From Capronia americana (lineage: Eukaryota > Ascomycota > Eurotiomycetes > Chaetothyriales > Herpotrichiellaceae): a DNA stretch of 64,000 nucleotides. Below, one piece after another: positions 35,867 to 46,241 of this stretch; position 1 is the first letter of the stretch; each line of letters starts with the position of its first letter. A program made the position numbers and the translations under genes. Location: assembly GCA_016110215.1 (NCBI GenBank), contig JADWQD010000006.1, forward strand, positions 1,860,001 to 1,924,000. The letters run 5' to 3'. The notes beneath the pieces are model-generated. The model did no database searches. It saw only the letters and a program-made list of their open reading frames with translations, and was not told the origin of the DNA.

Positions 35867-36571
35867 GCTGCGCGAAGCGCCGCCGGGGCGTGAGTGAACC
35901 GAGAGAACGGCACGGAGGGAGCAGAGTGGGACGAAGAAGATGCGCAGACGGAATTCCTTTCAGTCACTCAGAGGTGAGGGATTAACAGAGGGAAATCTGA
36001 TGAACGTGAGCAGAGAAGAGGACGCTCCTCCTCTGGTTCGGGGCCTTCTTGTGTTGGCGGTCCGTATGGAGCTGCACAGACGAGAGTGTGAGCAGGTCAA
36101 CCGAGTCGCGACGTGAATTGCAAGTTGAAAGTCCTAGAAGATGCTCTTTGCCCTTCCATTTCTCTTCTCCAACTCTCGTCACTGGCACTATGCGGAGCAC
36201 CAACCAGGGACCAGCACAACCGCCGCTAGCCGCTTCCATCGCAATTGTGGGTCTCGCGCATGATGAACGCGCAGCGCAGTTGGATGCCTTTCATCTGCAG
36301 CTGCTGTTGACTTTTATTTCATACATTAACACGGCATATTCGCGAACCTGATTAAGGAGACCTGCACCCTTGAAGACCCGCGAATCTATCCTATAGCCTC
36401 TGGCGCTCGGGTCGTGTCTGCATTCCACGTCTGCTGGATCGAGCTCCTGCAATCGATCCATCTTGATCTGAATTATCAATCCCATATCTGTACAAAACCC
36501 ATCACGACCCTTCCCATCCTCCTCCACCCTTCCTCATCTTCGGACTCACCCTCACCTCCACTCCCATCAAT
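35867..36571. promoter_or_regulatory. Shared upstream region of rpdA (minus) and rpn11 (plus)
   Basis: These 705 bp lie between two divergent housekeeping genes. The rpn11 side is pyrimidine-rich (CCTCCACCCTTCCTC). No specific proteasome control element was identified by eye. Confidence 0.5.
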
Positions 36572-37585
36572 ATGGATCGTTTCAACCGCATGCTCGCCGC
36601 CGCCCAGATCGGCCAGCAAAGCGGCGGCGACACCAACCTCGTCGACAACTCCGAAACCGTCTACATCTCCTCCCTCGCCCTGCTAAAAATGCTCCGCCAC
36701 GGCCGGGCAGGTGTGCCCATGGAAGTCATGGGTCTGATGCTGGGCGAGTTCGTAGATGACTTTACCGTCCGTGTCGTCGATGTGTTCGCCATGCCTCAAT
36801 CAGGCACGTCTGTCAGTGTCGAATCCGTCGACCCGGTATTTCAGACCAAGATGATGGATATGCTGCGCCAAACGGGTCGGCTTGAGACGGTCGTGGGGTG
36901 GTACCACTCGCATCCTGGCTTTGGCTGCTGGCTTTCTAGTGTCGATATCAACACACAACAGTCCTTCGAGCAGTTGACCCCCCGCGCCGTCGCCGTGGTG
37001 GTCGACCCCATCCAATCCGTCAAAGGGAAGGTCGTGATTGACGCCTTCCGCTTGATCAACCCGCAGGCGATCATGATGGGTCAAGAACCCCGCCAGACGA
37101 CTTCAAATCTGGGTCACTTGAACAAACCCTCTATCCAAGCACTCATCCACGGCCTAAACAGACATTACTACTCGATCGGCATTCAATACCGCAAGACGGG
37201 CCTAGAAGAGAACATGCTCATGAATCTACACAAGGAAGTGTGGACCGAAGGGCTGGAACTTCCCGCGTCATTCACCAACGAGCGCAAGAGGAACGAAGAG
37301 GGCCTGAAACAGTTGGTGCATTTAGCAGAGGGCTACGAACGACGGGTGCGGGAAGAGAACGAGTTGACTGCTGAGCAATTGAAGACGAGATACGTAGGCA
37401 AAGTGGACCCGAAGAAACACATCGAGGACGTCGGCCAGAGATTGATTGAGGACAACATTGTCGCCGTCAACCGGCAGATGATCGACAAGGAGGCGAGTGT
37501 GGCCAAGAGGCCGGTGCATGCTAACGGCAATGGAACGCATACGGATGACGAAGATGAGGAGATGGAAGTTGACGAGGAGCTGTAG
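36572..37585 (+). CDS. rpn11: 26S proteasome lid deubiquitinase Rpn11
   Basis: A single-exon 337-residue protein that is nearly collinear with known Rpn11. The MPN+/JAMM zinc site is complete: Glu51 in PMEVMGL, then His112, His114 and Asp125 in HSHPGFGCWLSSVD. It cleaves ubiquitin chains en bloc from substrates entering the proteasome, as part of the Rpn8-Rpn11 heterodimer in the 19S regulatory particle. The C terminus (about 300-337) is less conserved and acidic (DDEDEEMEVDEEL). The start at ATG 36572 (MDRFNRMLAAAQIG) matches the family N terminus. Confidence 0.97.
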   Translation: MDRFNRMLAAAQIGQQSGGDTNLVDNSETVYISSLALLKMLRHGRAGVPMEVMGLMLGEFVDDFTVRVVDVFAMPQSGTSVSVESVDPVFQTKMMDMLRQTGRLETVVGWYHSHPGFGCWLSSVDINTQQSFEQLTPRAVAVVVDPIQSVKGKVVIDAFRLINPQAIMMGQEPRQTTSNLGHLNKPSIQALIHGLNRHYYSIGIQYRKTGLEENMLMNLHKEVWTEGLELPASFTNERKRNEEGLKQLVHLAEGYERRVREENELTAEQLKTRYVGKVDPKKHIEDVGQRLIEDNIVAVNRQMIDKEASVAKRPVHANGNGTHTDDEDEEMEVDEEL

Positions 37586-37829
37586 GACAGCAACCCGAAC
37601 AGTCCATGGGGATACTTGTAGGCAGGGCAGGGCGCGGTACCGCATCGGTTGGCGCAGGCTTGTAATTTTATTCTCGGGGCGAGAACCACCATGCATGGCG
37701 TTTGGCTCCTCAGAGAGAAGAGCTCTCTGCCTACCTCAAAAATATTGACCTGCGATGACTCCGCGATTGTTGAGGAGGCCCTTATGACAGAAAGGCGCCG
37801 CTGATCGCGTGAGGCGATTAAAATTCATA

Positions 37830-38636
37830 TTACTGCAAAAACACCTGCTTGACTCCTGCTGGGGTTGCAAGTGCCTTGGTCGGGCCTATTGTACATGTTT
37901 TGCCCTTTGATTCTGCTTCTTTGAGCAGCCTGGTCACTAGCGGGCCGGTCGCTTCGACACCCGGATTCCCGTCCATCTCAATGTGCGTCACCTGCGGCAC
38001 GCACACCAGCACATCGCGAAGCAGGTCGCCGCAGAAGTCTGTGTAGAAGTCGAGAGATACCCGGTACTTCTCGAACATGGGCAGACTCGGGTCCAGCTCG
38101 ACGAAGACCTTGAGCGTCTGCACGGCGGAAAGCTTGGACAGGCGCTTTGCCAGCAATTTGCTCACACGCCACGACTTTGGAGGACTGGTCCAACTTGAGC
38201 CCAGCGTCACCTCCATTTTCGTCACCATGGCGCGATACATGGGCCGCAGCTCTTGGATGACGGGTGCAGGTGTAAAATCCTGGAGAGGGAAGATACGGAA
38301 GCTCGTAGTACTGTAAAGGACATAAGCCGCTTCCTGGTGGGTGCGCTTATTCGTAGCCATAATAGCGGTGCGGCACGGTCTCAACCGACCGTCCACAAGG
38401 CGATATCCTGGCTTGCTGAACAGTATCAAGTGGTAGATCCTGTTACGGATCTCTGCAGGCAGGTCGAAGAAGGGAAACGGGCCGCCTTCAAGCGTAAGGG
38501 TCCCGACAGTTTTCACGAGCGACTCAACCTCGGTCAAGGTGCTCCCGTTCTGCTTGTCCTTCTTCGAAGAATATCTCTTCCCACGCTCCTGAGGGATCGG
38601 AAAGGCGTTGACAAGGCCATCCTTCCACGACGGCAT
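37830..38636 (-). CDS. F-box-like 'LPAEIRNRIY' family protein, 268 aa
   Basis: Single exon from ATG 38636. After a basic N terminus, residues about 56-75 read FFDLPAEIRNRIYHLILFSK. This is the F-box-like helix that marks a very large Pezizomycotina-specific family with no settled function. The rest is mixed alpha/beta with no catalytic motif. Related proteins are thought to adopt F-box-type folds, but Skp1 binding has not been shown here. It is convergent with rpn11 (244 bp gap) and divergent from tim50. Confidence 0.75.
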   Translation of the reverse strand: MPSWKDGLVNAFPIPQERGKRYSSKKDKQNGSTLTEVESLVKTVGTLTLEGGPFPFFDLPAEIRNRIYHLILFSKPGYRLVDGRLRPCRTAIMATNKRTHQEAAYVLYSTTSFRIFPLQDFTPAPVIQELRPMYRAMVTKMEVTLGSSWTSPPKSWRVSKLLAKRLSKLSAVQTLKVFVELDPSLPMFEKYRVSLDFYTDFCGDLLRDVLVCVPQVTHIEMDGNPGVEATGPLVTRLLKEAESKGKTCTIGPTKALATPAGVKQVFLQ

Positions 38637-39168
38637 CGGAGCTAGACCGCCGAAAACTCTGGGCAGCTGTAGGTTGTACGAGTAGGGCTCAGGGCAAGAT
38701 AAGGATGAATGCGCGCACAGTTCATCACTCTGAAACTGGCGCGCTCACACACTCATCGTGATGGATGGGTGGGCAAAGGATGTATCGTCCTTACGGGGCG
38801 ACTGAAAGATCATAGGCGGGCCTCTCGTGCGCTCTTGAGGAGGACGAAGTTGGTGCTTTGTTCTGCCCAGCTAATACAACTCCTCGAACATATGGTGTAT
38901 GTCTGTGAACGGCGAGTCAAATTTTCCTGGGGTGTATATCAACTTTCTTATGAAGAAGAGAAGAGAAGAGAAGAAAGAGAAGAAGAGAGAAGAGAAGAAG
39001 TGAGGAGGCGAGGGAAGCAACTCCGCTTTCCGCCAAGCGATTCGGAGAAAGTGCAGTGAACAGCATCCGAGCCGCAGTCGAAAGATTGTCGCCCGGCTGG
39101 GTTAATTCTCTTCGATCCTGCTATATCGCATCCTTATCACGTCCCGTTGCACACGAGTTGATGGAGAT
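38637..39168. promoter_or_regulatory. Upstream region between the F-box-like gene and tim50
   Basis: The 532 bp separate divergent starts. It contains a strong polypurine GAAGA tract (38951-39001) on the plus strand and ends in the tim50 leader with a minimal overlapping uORF. Confidence 0.5.
38951..39001 (+). repeat. Polypurine (GAAGA)n-like tract
   Basis: An uninterrupted run of G and A in degenerate GAAGA/GAGAA units lies about 170-220 nt upstream of the tim50 start. Such tracts can exclude nucleosomes or bind GAGA-type factors. The effect here is unknown. Confidence 0.85.
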
Positions 39169-39175
39169 ATGCTAA
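39161..39175 (+). promoter_or_regulatory. Four-codon uORF overlapping the tim50 start codon
   Basis: ATG at 39161 opens ATG GAG ATA TGC TAA. The tim50 ATG (39169) lies inside it in another frame, and the uORF stop ends at 39175. The geometry would allow leaky scanning or stop-and-back reinitiation. Confidence 0.55.
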
Positions 39176-40973
39176 GACGCGCAGCCTTACCTCTCCTCAG
39201 GGGGCGCACTGGCATCCGGCCTCCGATCCTGCAAGCGCAGCTGCAGACTCAGTTGCGATACTACGCCAAAGGAGACCGTCCGAGGGAAGCAGGATACCAG
39301 GTTCCCGACAGCACGAAGCAGGCGCCGCAGCAGAAAGAACCTCTACGAAAAGTGCCGTTCTCTCAAACCACCCCTTCTCCAAAAGTCGAATCCACGTCAC
39401 CACCCACCTCGCCGTCCTCAGATGCGTCGTTAAAGCCGCAGCCTCGTTCAGATGCCACTCCATTCGGCGAGGATCCTTCGCGAGACCTTGACGATGTCTC
39501 CGAGTCAGTATCCCGGGCGAGCGGTCGATCCTTGAGGCAAGAAGGGGATGGTTCCCCAGAGGTCCCGAAAGACACAACAGCACAAGAACCTCCACTTCCA
39601 TCCGAGCCACCGGAAGCAGAGCAAGCACAGCAGCCTTTGCCCGATCTGACAAAAGGCATTCCGTCCACTTTGGATGCAGAATTACGGAACGCCCAGTCGC
39701 GGCACGCGGCTTCGCACGCGAGCAGCCTCAACATCACTGAAGATCCTGCTGAAGAGTTGCCATCCGGAGCGCGCGGTCGAGATGGTGGTGACGTTCCGAA
39801 AGAAGAATACGTTTCATCCAGTGACCGGAAAAAGAATGCGGCTTTCAGATACATGTACATCATCTTGGGCTTGGGCTCCTTGGGCGGCTCCATTTACATG
39901 GGTCGCAACTGGGCCGACGAGGAGGAGGAGAAAAAACATCAAGATGCGCCATCGGGCTGGGGTTTCACACCTTTCTACAACCGCGTCACCGCCCGCCTTG
40001 GAGACATGATGAGCTATTACCGGGATCCTGTGACTACCAAACTACTGCCTGACGAAGACCCGGATCCAAACTTCCGGTTCCCTTTCGTCCTGGTCGTCAG
40101 CCTCGAAGACATGCTGGTCCATTCGGAGTGGACTCGTGAGAAGGGATGGCGTGTAGCCAAACGTCCAGGAGTCGACTACTTCCTGCGCTATCTCTCTGCT
40201 TATTATGAGATTGTTTTGTTCACAAGTCAGCCGTCCGCTATGGTCGATCAGGTGATCAGGAAGCTGGACCCTTTCTCCATGATTCGATGGCCGTTGTTCC
40301 GCGAAGCCACTCTCTACAAGGACGGTGGTTACATCAAGGTGAGTTGGAGTTCGTGGTGCAGAACGACAGTTGCTGACCGAGGCAGGACCTTTCCTACCTC
40401 AACCGAGACCTCAAGAAAGTCATCATCATGGACACTGACCCCCACCACGTCAAGCATCAGCCCGAGAATGCCATCATCCTACCCAAGTGGACCGGCGATC
40501 CCAAGGACCAAACACTGGTCCAATTCATCCCCTTCCTCGAATACCTGGCGACAATGGGCTTTGAGGACACGCGTGAGGTGTTGAAGTCGTTTGAAGGCAC
40601 ATACATTCCTGCCGAATTTGCCCGCAGGGAGAAGCTTCTGCGGGCCAAGTTCGAAGCAGAACAAGCGGACAAGGGCAAAAAGAGGCCGAAGAAGACACTC
40701 GGCGCCCTTTCATCGGTTCTGGGAATATCCGGCCGCAGTCCAGACGGCTTAGACGGCGCGGACGACAGCAAGATGTTGTGGGATCAAATCCGAGAAAGAG
40801 GACAGAAACAGTATATGGAGCTCGAGAAGAAAATCCAAGAAGAGGGCGCCAAATTCTTGGCCGACCGCGAGGCAGAAGAGAAGAAGTACCAGGAGGAGAT
40901 GTATAAGAGCATGAAGCCCACGGGATGGTTCTCTGGTCTGGTGGGTGGCGGTCAGAGAGAGGCAGAGAAGTGA
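39169..40973 (+). CDS. tim50: Tim50, receptor subunit of the TIM23 inner-membrane translocase, 585 aa
   Basis: Two exons: 39169-40338 and 40386-40973, with a 47-nt intron (GTGAGT..CTGAC..GGCAG) in phase 0 between GGYIK and DLSYLNRDLKKVIIMDTD. The N terminus is a mitochondrial presequence (MLRRAALPLLRGRTGI). A long Pro/Ser/Glu-rich matrix segment follows, then one membrane span near residue 225 (YMYIILGLGSLGGSIYMG). The FCP1/NIF-like domain begins at about 300 (FPFVLVVSLEDMLVHSEW) and, as in all Tim50, lacks the phosphatase Asp pair. It hands presequence proteins from TOM to TIM23. The C terminus is a charged coiled coil ending GGGQREAEK. Confidence 0.94.
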
Positions 40974-42151
40974 GGGCGATTTGAATCCTTATTTCGCGGT
41001 CGATGGTTGTCTCTTTGCAAGCGGGTGGCCTCTCCCTTCAGAGGACCTACTAGAATATTGTACAAACAATTGTGGATGCTGGAGGCGATCAGCGAGTCGG
41101 TCAGGGACACGAGACTGGAAGAGCCGTCAAAATCGGAACACTATCTCCCTTCATCTTCACTTCACTTCATCTCAGGACTCTTGGTGTCGGAAATAGACAT
41201 GGCCCGAATTTGATGGCAGGGTGTCTGACTTCCAGAAGCCATGGCGCTTTTCCACAGCGCCCTGAAACTCGTCCATGTCCCAAAGCAGTATATCCCCCGG
41301 CCAGCGTTCCTCTGTGGATGATGAGGATGAAAGATGAAGTAGAAAGTGTCTGATGTTGAAGATCGCGAAGCGTTAGACCACCGTCAGATCCGTTTACTGG
41401 ACAACGTACCCTGTCAGGCTGATGGACCGAGTATCTGTACTTTCTGCAGAGTTTATGCAGGGGCGCAGATTGCGCGAGGATTGCATTGAAGCTCCTGAGA
41501 GCTTCTAATAAAAGATGCACGCGGCTAGGGGCCTAAGCTCCTTGCGGTGAGCCTCCAAGATCTACTGAACGTCTTCCATGCCTTTAGGCGTCGTTGGAAC
41601 TCCGAAGCTCGTACCATTGGTGGCCGTTCTCGCTTAAGGTCGTAAAGTACATGCTAGCCCTTGGCTCCCGGAAATGTTCAGTTAGGGGATCTCGTGGGGG
41701 CATCACGGTCGCCGCACTGGGACACAGGAATTAGGGTGGCTTAGTTAATGGATAGGCGCTGTCGGCACCAGCTGCTCCCCAAGAGTTTAGGCCACTAACA
41801 GCTTGCTGAGATTCTCTCCCAGCGCTGACCACCTTGAGCCTCTTTCAATTCGCCTCTCATCATCACCTCTAATATCACCATCCACGCCGTTCCATGTCGT
41901 CGTCGTTCATCTTCCACGGCACCCACAGCACAGCTCCCACGGCCTAGCAGTTCTCCGGTCGATCGGTGCATCAACGGGAGAGGAGCACGGGGCGTTCGCG
42001 ACTGAAAAGAAGGGAAAGTTTCCCACCTTCCCCGTCGCGAACCGACGCGTCCATGGAGGGATGGAATATTGAAGCAACCACCATCATGTCGGCTCTTTCG
42101 ATCCTGTATTAGTAGCATCCTCATCATCACCGTGCTTGGGCTTCTGCAGCA
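40974..42151. other. 1.2-kb intergenic region
   Basis: It holds the tim50 3' flank and the promoter and leader of the F-box/WD gene. No further gene is recognised. Confidence 0.45.
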
Positions 42152-45100
42152 ATGTCGCCCCAAATGTCTGTACACCCGCCATCGCAACCCGGTTCAACGA
42201 TCTCACACGAAGATGATATTCCGCCTCAGCCACTAGACCAACATGAACCTCACCTCCAGAACGGCCTGGGTCTGGCCCTGTCACATGACCGGCCCGACAT
42301 TGATAGTCCTATCCAGTCTCCAGATACGATCGGCCCCAATTCCGTAAGAAAGGCTGCCGTCGCTTTCCATCAGTTACCGATCGAGGTTTTAGAGAGGTGT
42401 GTCCTCCCCAGCATTCACTTATGGCTTGGCCGGTCCTTGCCCGAGGTGTCTCGCTAACGTTGAGCCAGGATACTATGGATGGTCGATGCCAATGGCTTCG
42501 GATCGTTGGCCATATTGAATCGCAATTGGTACAAAGCGGCACAGAACCGAGAGCTCTACGCCCACCATCTATCTCGATGTCCGTCATATGCCTTGTCGAA
42601 CACGGTCATCACCGGTCCGTTTCGCAAATTTGACCTGTACCGCCTGAAGACCAAGTTCGCCGCAGAAGTTCGTCGCAACCTGTTCGAGGCATACTTGCGA
42701 CCACGCCAGACTCTGATCAACCTAATATCCGTGAATGCGAGCTCTTCTGCCGCCTTACCAGGAGCAGAGGCGTTTCGGTTTTCATTCTCTCCCAACGGCC
42801 AGACGATCCTCGCCCTCAGTTCATCGAGGATATACGTTATCGATGCAGTCACGGAACCGATCACTGTGCGCCATGAGCTCAAGACGATGAGACGGCCGTT
42901 GGCTGCGTCGGTCACAGATGACGGTACAATCTTGGCAGTCTTGTCATCGAAGCATCAAGCCAATGTGTATCATTTGACCGCAGAAGGTGTCAAGCACGTG
43001 CAGGTCTTGGTCATGGATAACCCACCGAGGACGATTGCGTTAGCTCCAGAGGGCACGGTGCTGGCTGCCGCATACGAAGGTGGGGTAGAGGTCTTTTCGC
43101 TGGCTCCAAGCGCCTTGTCGACCGACCGACGAGCTGTCCGAAGTGAAGGAGTTGACACACTGAGCTTCTCTGGCGACGGGTCAATGCTTGTCGGCAGCAC
43201 TCAGAGCTTGGAAGAACCGTCAGCTGTGGTCATCACTGCACCGTTCTACACCGAGAACGACCTGCCACCAAAAGAGGTGCACAGTCGAATGTGGACGACT
43301 CAGATCCTCTTTCCCCAAATCAGCAGTATCTGCAGCCATGCTGAACTACTGCAAGGGCACACGGAAGGCGATGCGAATTGGATCTTTGCCTATGATCACA
43401 CACTCATGTCGTACCGGGCAGTGCGGACGGATGACACCAGAACTGGCGTGGCCTACTTTTTGAACCCCACAACGAATCGACGGTTCAGTTTGCCAGCGCC
43501 ATCGACTGCTCCAACTGCGACAGTGTGTGGGACACTTGTCGTGGCTGGATTTAGTGGGAGCGGCCTCTGGATTTATGGAGTCCCCGAAAAGCTCGACGCT
43601 GCTCCGGATATGGGCTCGGTTGTAGAACGACATGAACAGCGTCTCCAAGGCAGGAACATCCCGCTGACCTCTGCAACGGGTCATATGGAGGCTCTGATGG
43701 CATATTCGCCCTCGGTATCTGGAAGCAGTGAGGATTTTGAGGACGACTCGCTTGCTGCGAAAGTTGAGTGGCGTGAAAGCTTGTTCGTCAAATGCCAGCA
43801 CATTAGGAGTCTGGATGGTGCTACTGCAGCAAAATGGGTGGAGAGACGCGAAGATAGACCTTGTGGTTTCGGCGGCAAGAGATTGGTTGTTGTTGCTCCT
43901 GGTGGCGTGGACCAGTTTGCAGAAGAGCTCGGAGACGAGACCATGCCTGTCGATGGGTCTCGCCTTTCGATCTTGGATTTCGATTACTCGCCATCTACAA
44001 ACCCTGACCGCGAGCTGACCATCGAAGTAGGCGAGAAAGAGCCGGAGCTCCTCACCGAACAGATTGGTGATATGGAGATCGAAGTTGCAATGGAAAGACG
44101 ACGAACCGTGAGGGATCGGGCAAGAGGAGGAATGAGGGTACCTCTAGGACGTTCAGTCACTACGGCTTCTGCGAACCAAGGTTCCAGGCTCAGGAGCGTG
44201 TCCCAGACGTCTTCGCCGTTGGATATCGATGCTCAAATCGCTCTGGCCAGTGCTGTACCGCGTTCGCCCCAGCCCGCTCATCAACCGTCACCGAATCTGC
44301 ACCGCTCTGCCACAGCTGCTGGGTTCTCCACAGCTCGATATCCTCCTCGCCCACCCCTCGCGCAGCAACAGGTTGGATCTCAGCCTCAGCAGTTGGATGG
44401 CTGGGAGTCACCGCCTCCGCCCTATACCTCGCCGTCTCTTCGTGGGCAAACCCCGGCGCAGTTGGGTTCGCCTCTAATCCAACCTCGTCCGATAGGAGCC
44501 ACGCCTATGCCGCTGGTGGGAATACCGGAAAACGGGCATGCCCCACAAGGAATTGGACACGGCCATCCGATGCACCACCAAGCACAATTCGGGCCAGTCC
44601 CAATGCACATCACCCCCCAGCCGGTTCCTGTGATGCCACAAAATGCTCTTCCTCCCGGCCAAACTGGGACGCAATATCCGGCCTCAGTGCCCCCCTCGAG
44701 ACTCGACCAAGCACTTACTCCAGCAGCTGAGACTTTCCAGCGTCCGAGCCCAATCTCCCATGGGCCCCCGGCAAGCACATCCTTTGCTCCAACAGCTTCA
44801 GAAGGCTCATCGAGACCAGTGTCTCACGAGGGTCGAGTATCGCCGTACCAACAAACACCCGTGTCCCAACGGCTTCAGACCCCGGATCGTCCCTCTCCTG
44901 TAAATCTTACACCATCCACCCACACTCCGTTCGATACGGCTCAAGCACAGCTGCCTTCCTCAGGCTCAGCCGCATTAACGGGGTCCAATCTGCAAGCCCG
45001 TCTCCATCAGCCCGTCCCGCCGACCCCGACATCATTCCAACGTATGCCACACGTATACGACGATATAAGCCCGCCCGTCGGACAGCAATTTGCAGCTCAG

Positions 45101-45844
45101 CCTGGCACGAAGGCAGGTCCCTACAATGTGCCGCCTCCGACAGCCGATCAAATGGCCAACCTGAACCGTCGAATCTCCCACACAACACGGAAACCCGTTG
45201 CACCGATCTCAACTAATGGCGCTCCCAATGTAAACTCTGGAAGGCGCGCTTTCAGTGGTGGCTCGGTGGTGCCGCCGTCGCCGCCTCCAGGCGCGTGGGG
45301 AGCCGCTGGTGTCCCCGGGTCTCCGTCGTTCAACAAGGCTATCAATGCTCCTAATGGGTTGACGAGGAATAATTCGAAAGGAAGTGGTCAATCGATACCT
45401 GTTTCTGCGTCTACGCCAAACCTGCATGCAGCAGCATCCGCTCGTGCTCAGAGACCGGGGATGGACAGGTTGGACACCATCGACAGTATATCCAGCTCAT
45501 ACGGACCCGGTGAACCGGGTCAAAGATCGCACAGTATCACCCAGCCGCTGCCTCCGCTACCGCAGTCGCCACATTATCCGTACCCTCAGCAATTTCCACA
45601 GCAACAATATCAGCAAATGCAAAGTTATCAGGCAATGACTTGGGCTGGCGACAGCAACGGTGTCAGCCCGACCGAGAACAACGGCCGACGTGTTCTGTCT
45701 GATCCAACGCTGCTATCCTCGAACAAGAAGAAAGGCAGGCGGAAGAAGGGTGAAGAAGTGCCGCGGAGTCAGACGCCCATGCCGACCAGTTCGGGAGGAT
45801 TGAAAGAAGGGAAGAAGAAGGGGAGTAGATGTGTGGTCATGTGA
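42152..45844 (+). CDS. F-box protein with WD40-like region and C-terminal CaaX box, 1206 aa
   Basis: Two exons: 42152-42396 and 42469-45844, with a 72-nt intron (GTGTGT..CTAAC..AGCCAG). The join reads FHQLPIEVLERILWMVDANG and reconstitutes an F-box (about 72-115) that neither exon holds alone. Residues about 160-450 are a beta-propeller-like region (FRFSFSPNGQTILALSSSRI; PRTIALAPEGTVLAAAYEGG; DTLSFSGDGSMLVGS). The second half is a long Pro/Gln/Ser-rich disordered region. The protein ends KKKGSRCVVM: a polybasic stretch plus a CaaX box with X = Met, which favours farnesylation. It may be a membrane-tethered SCF substrate adaptor. The target is unknown. Confidence 0.85.
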
Positions 45845-46241
45845 ACGCAAGTAAATTTTCCAGCACCGAGACCAGAAATCTGAGGAGGGGTGGAGCTTCT
45901 ACATCTGTTATTTGGCTGGGAGACACATGATGGCAGGTATGCGTGTTGCAAAAAGGCTTTCAGATGCGTTGAGCGAAGATTTGGGTCGTATCATTCCACC
46001 GCAGACGTGTTTTCTATGTCCCGATTTATGGTAAGGAATCTATGGGAGATGCATGCATAGCGGGATGGTCAGCCTTTTTCGCGGACCGCTGGATAAAAAG
46101 GGAACCATTGCAAACATGTCCGCTACTTGGGCTTATGCTTGAAAGCATTGTCAATACATTACCGCCCGGTGCCTTTCTGGAACCTCCCAAAAATACTCCA
46201 AGAAAAATGACTTCGGAGCAGGTGGATAGCGGCGCGCGTGC
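45845..46241. other. Short intergenic region between convergent genes
   Basis: The 397 bp should hold the 3' UTRs of the F-box/WD gene and the class III aminotransferase. Nothing else is seen. Confidence 0.5.

Noticed and set aside
42397..42478. Continuation of F-box/WD exon 1 into a 101-residue ORF
   Set aside because: It ends at a stop inside the GTGTGT..AGCCAG intron. Splicing reconstitutes the F-box.
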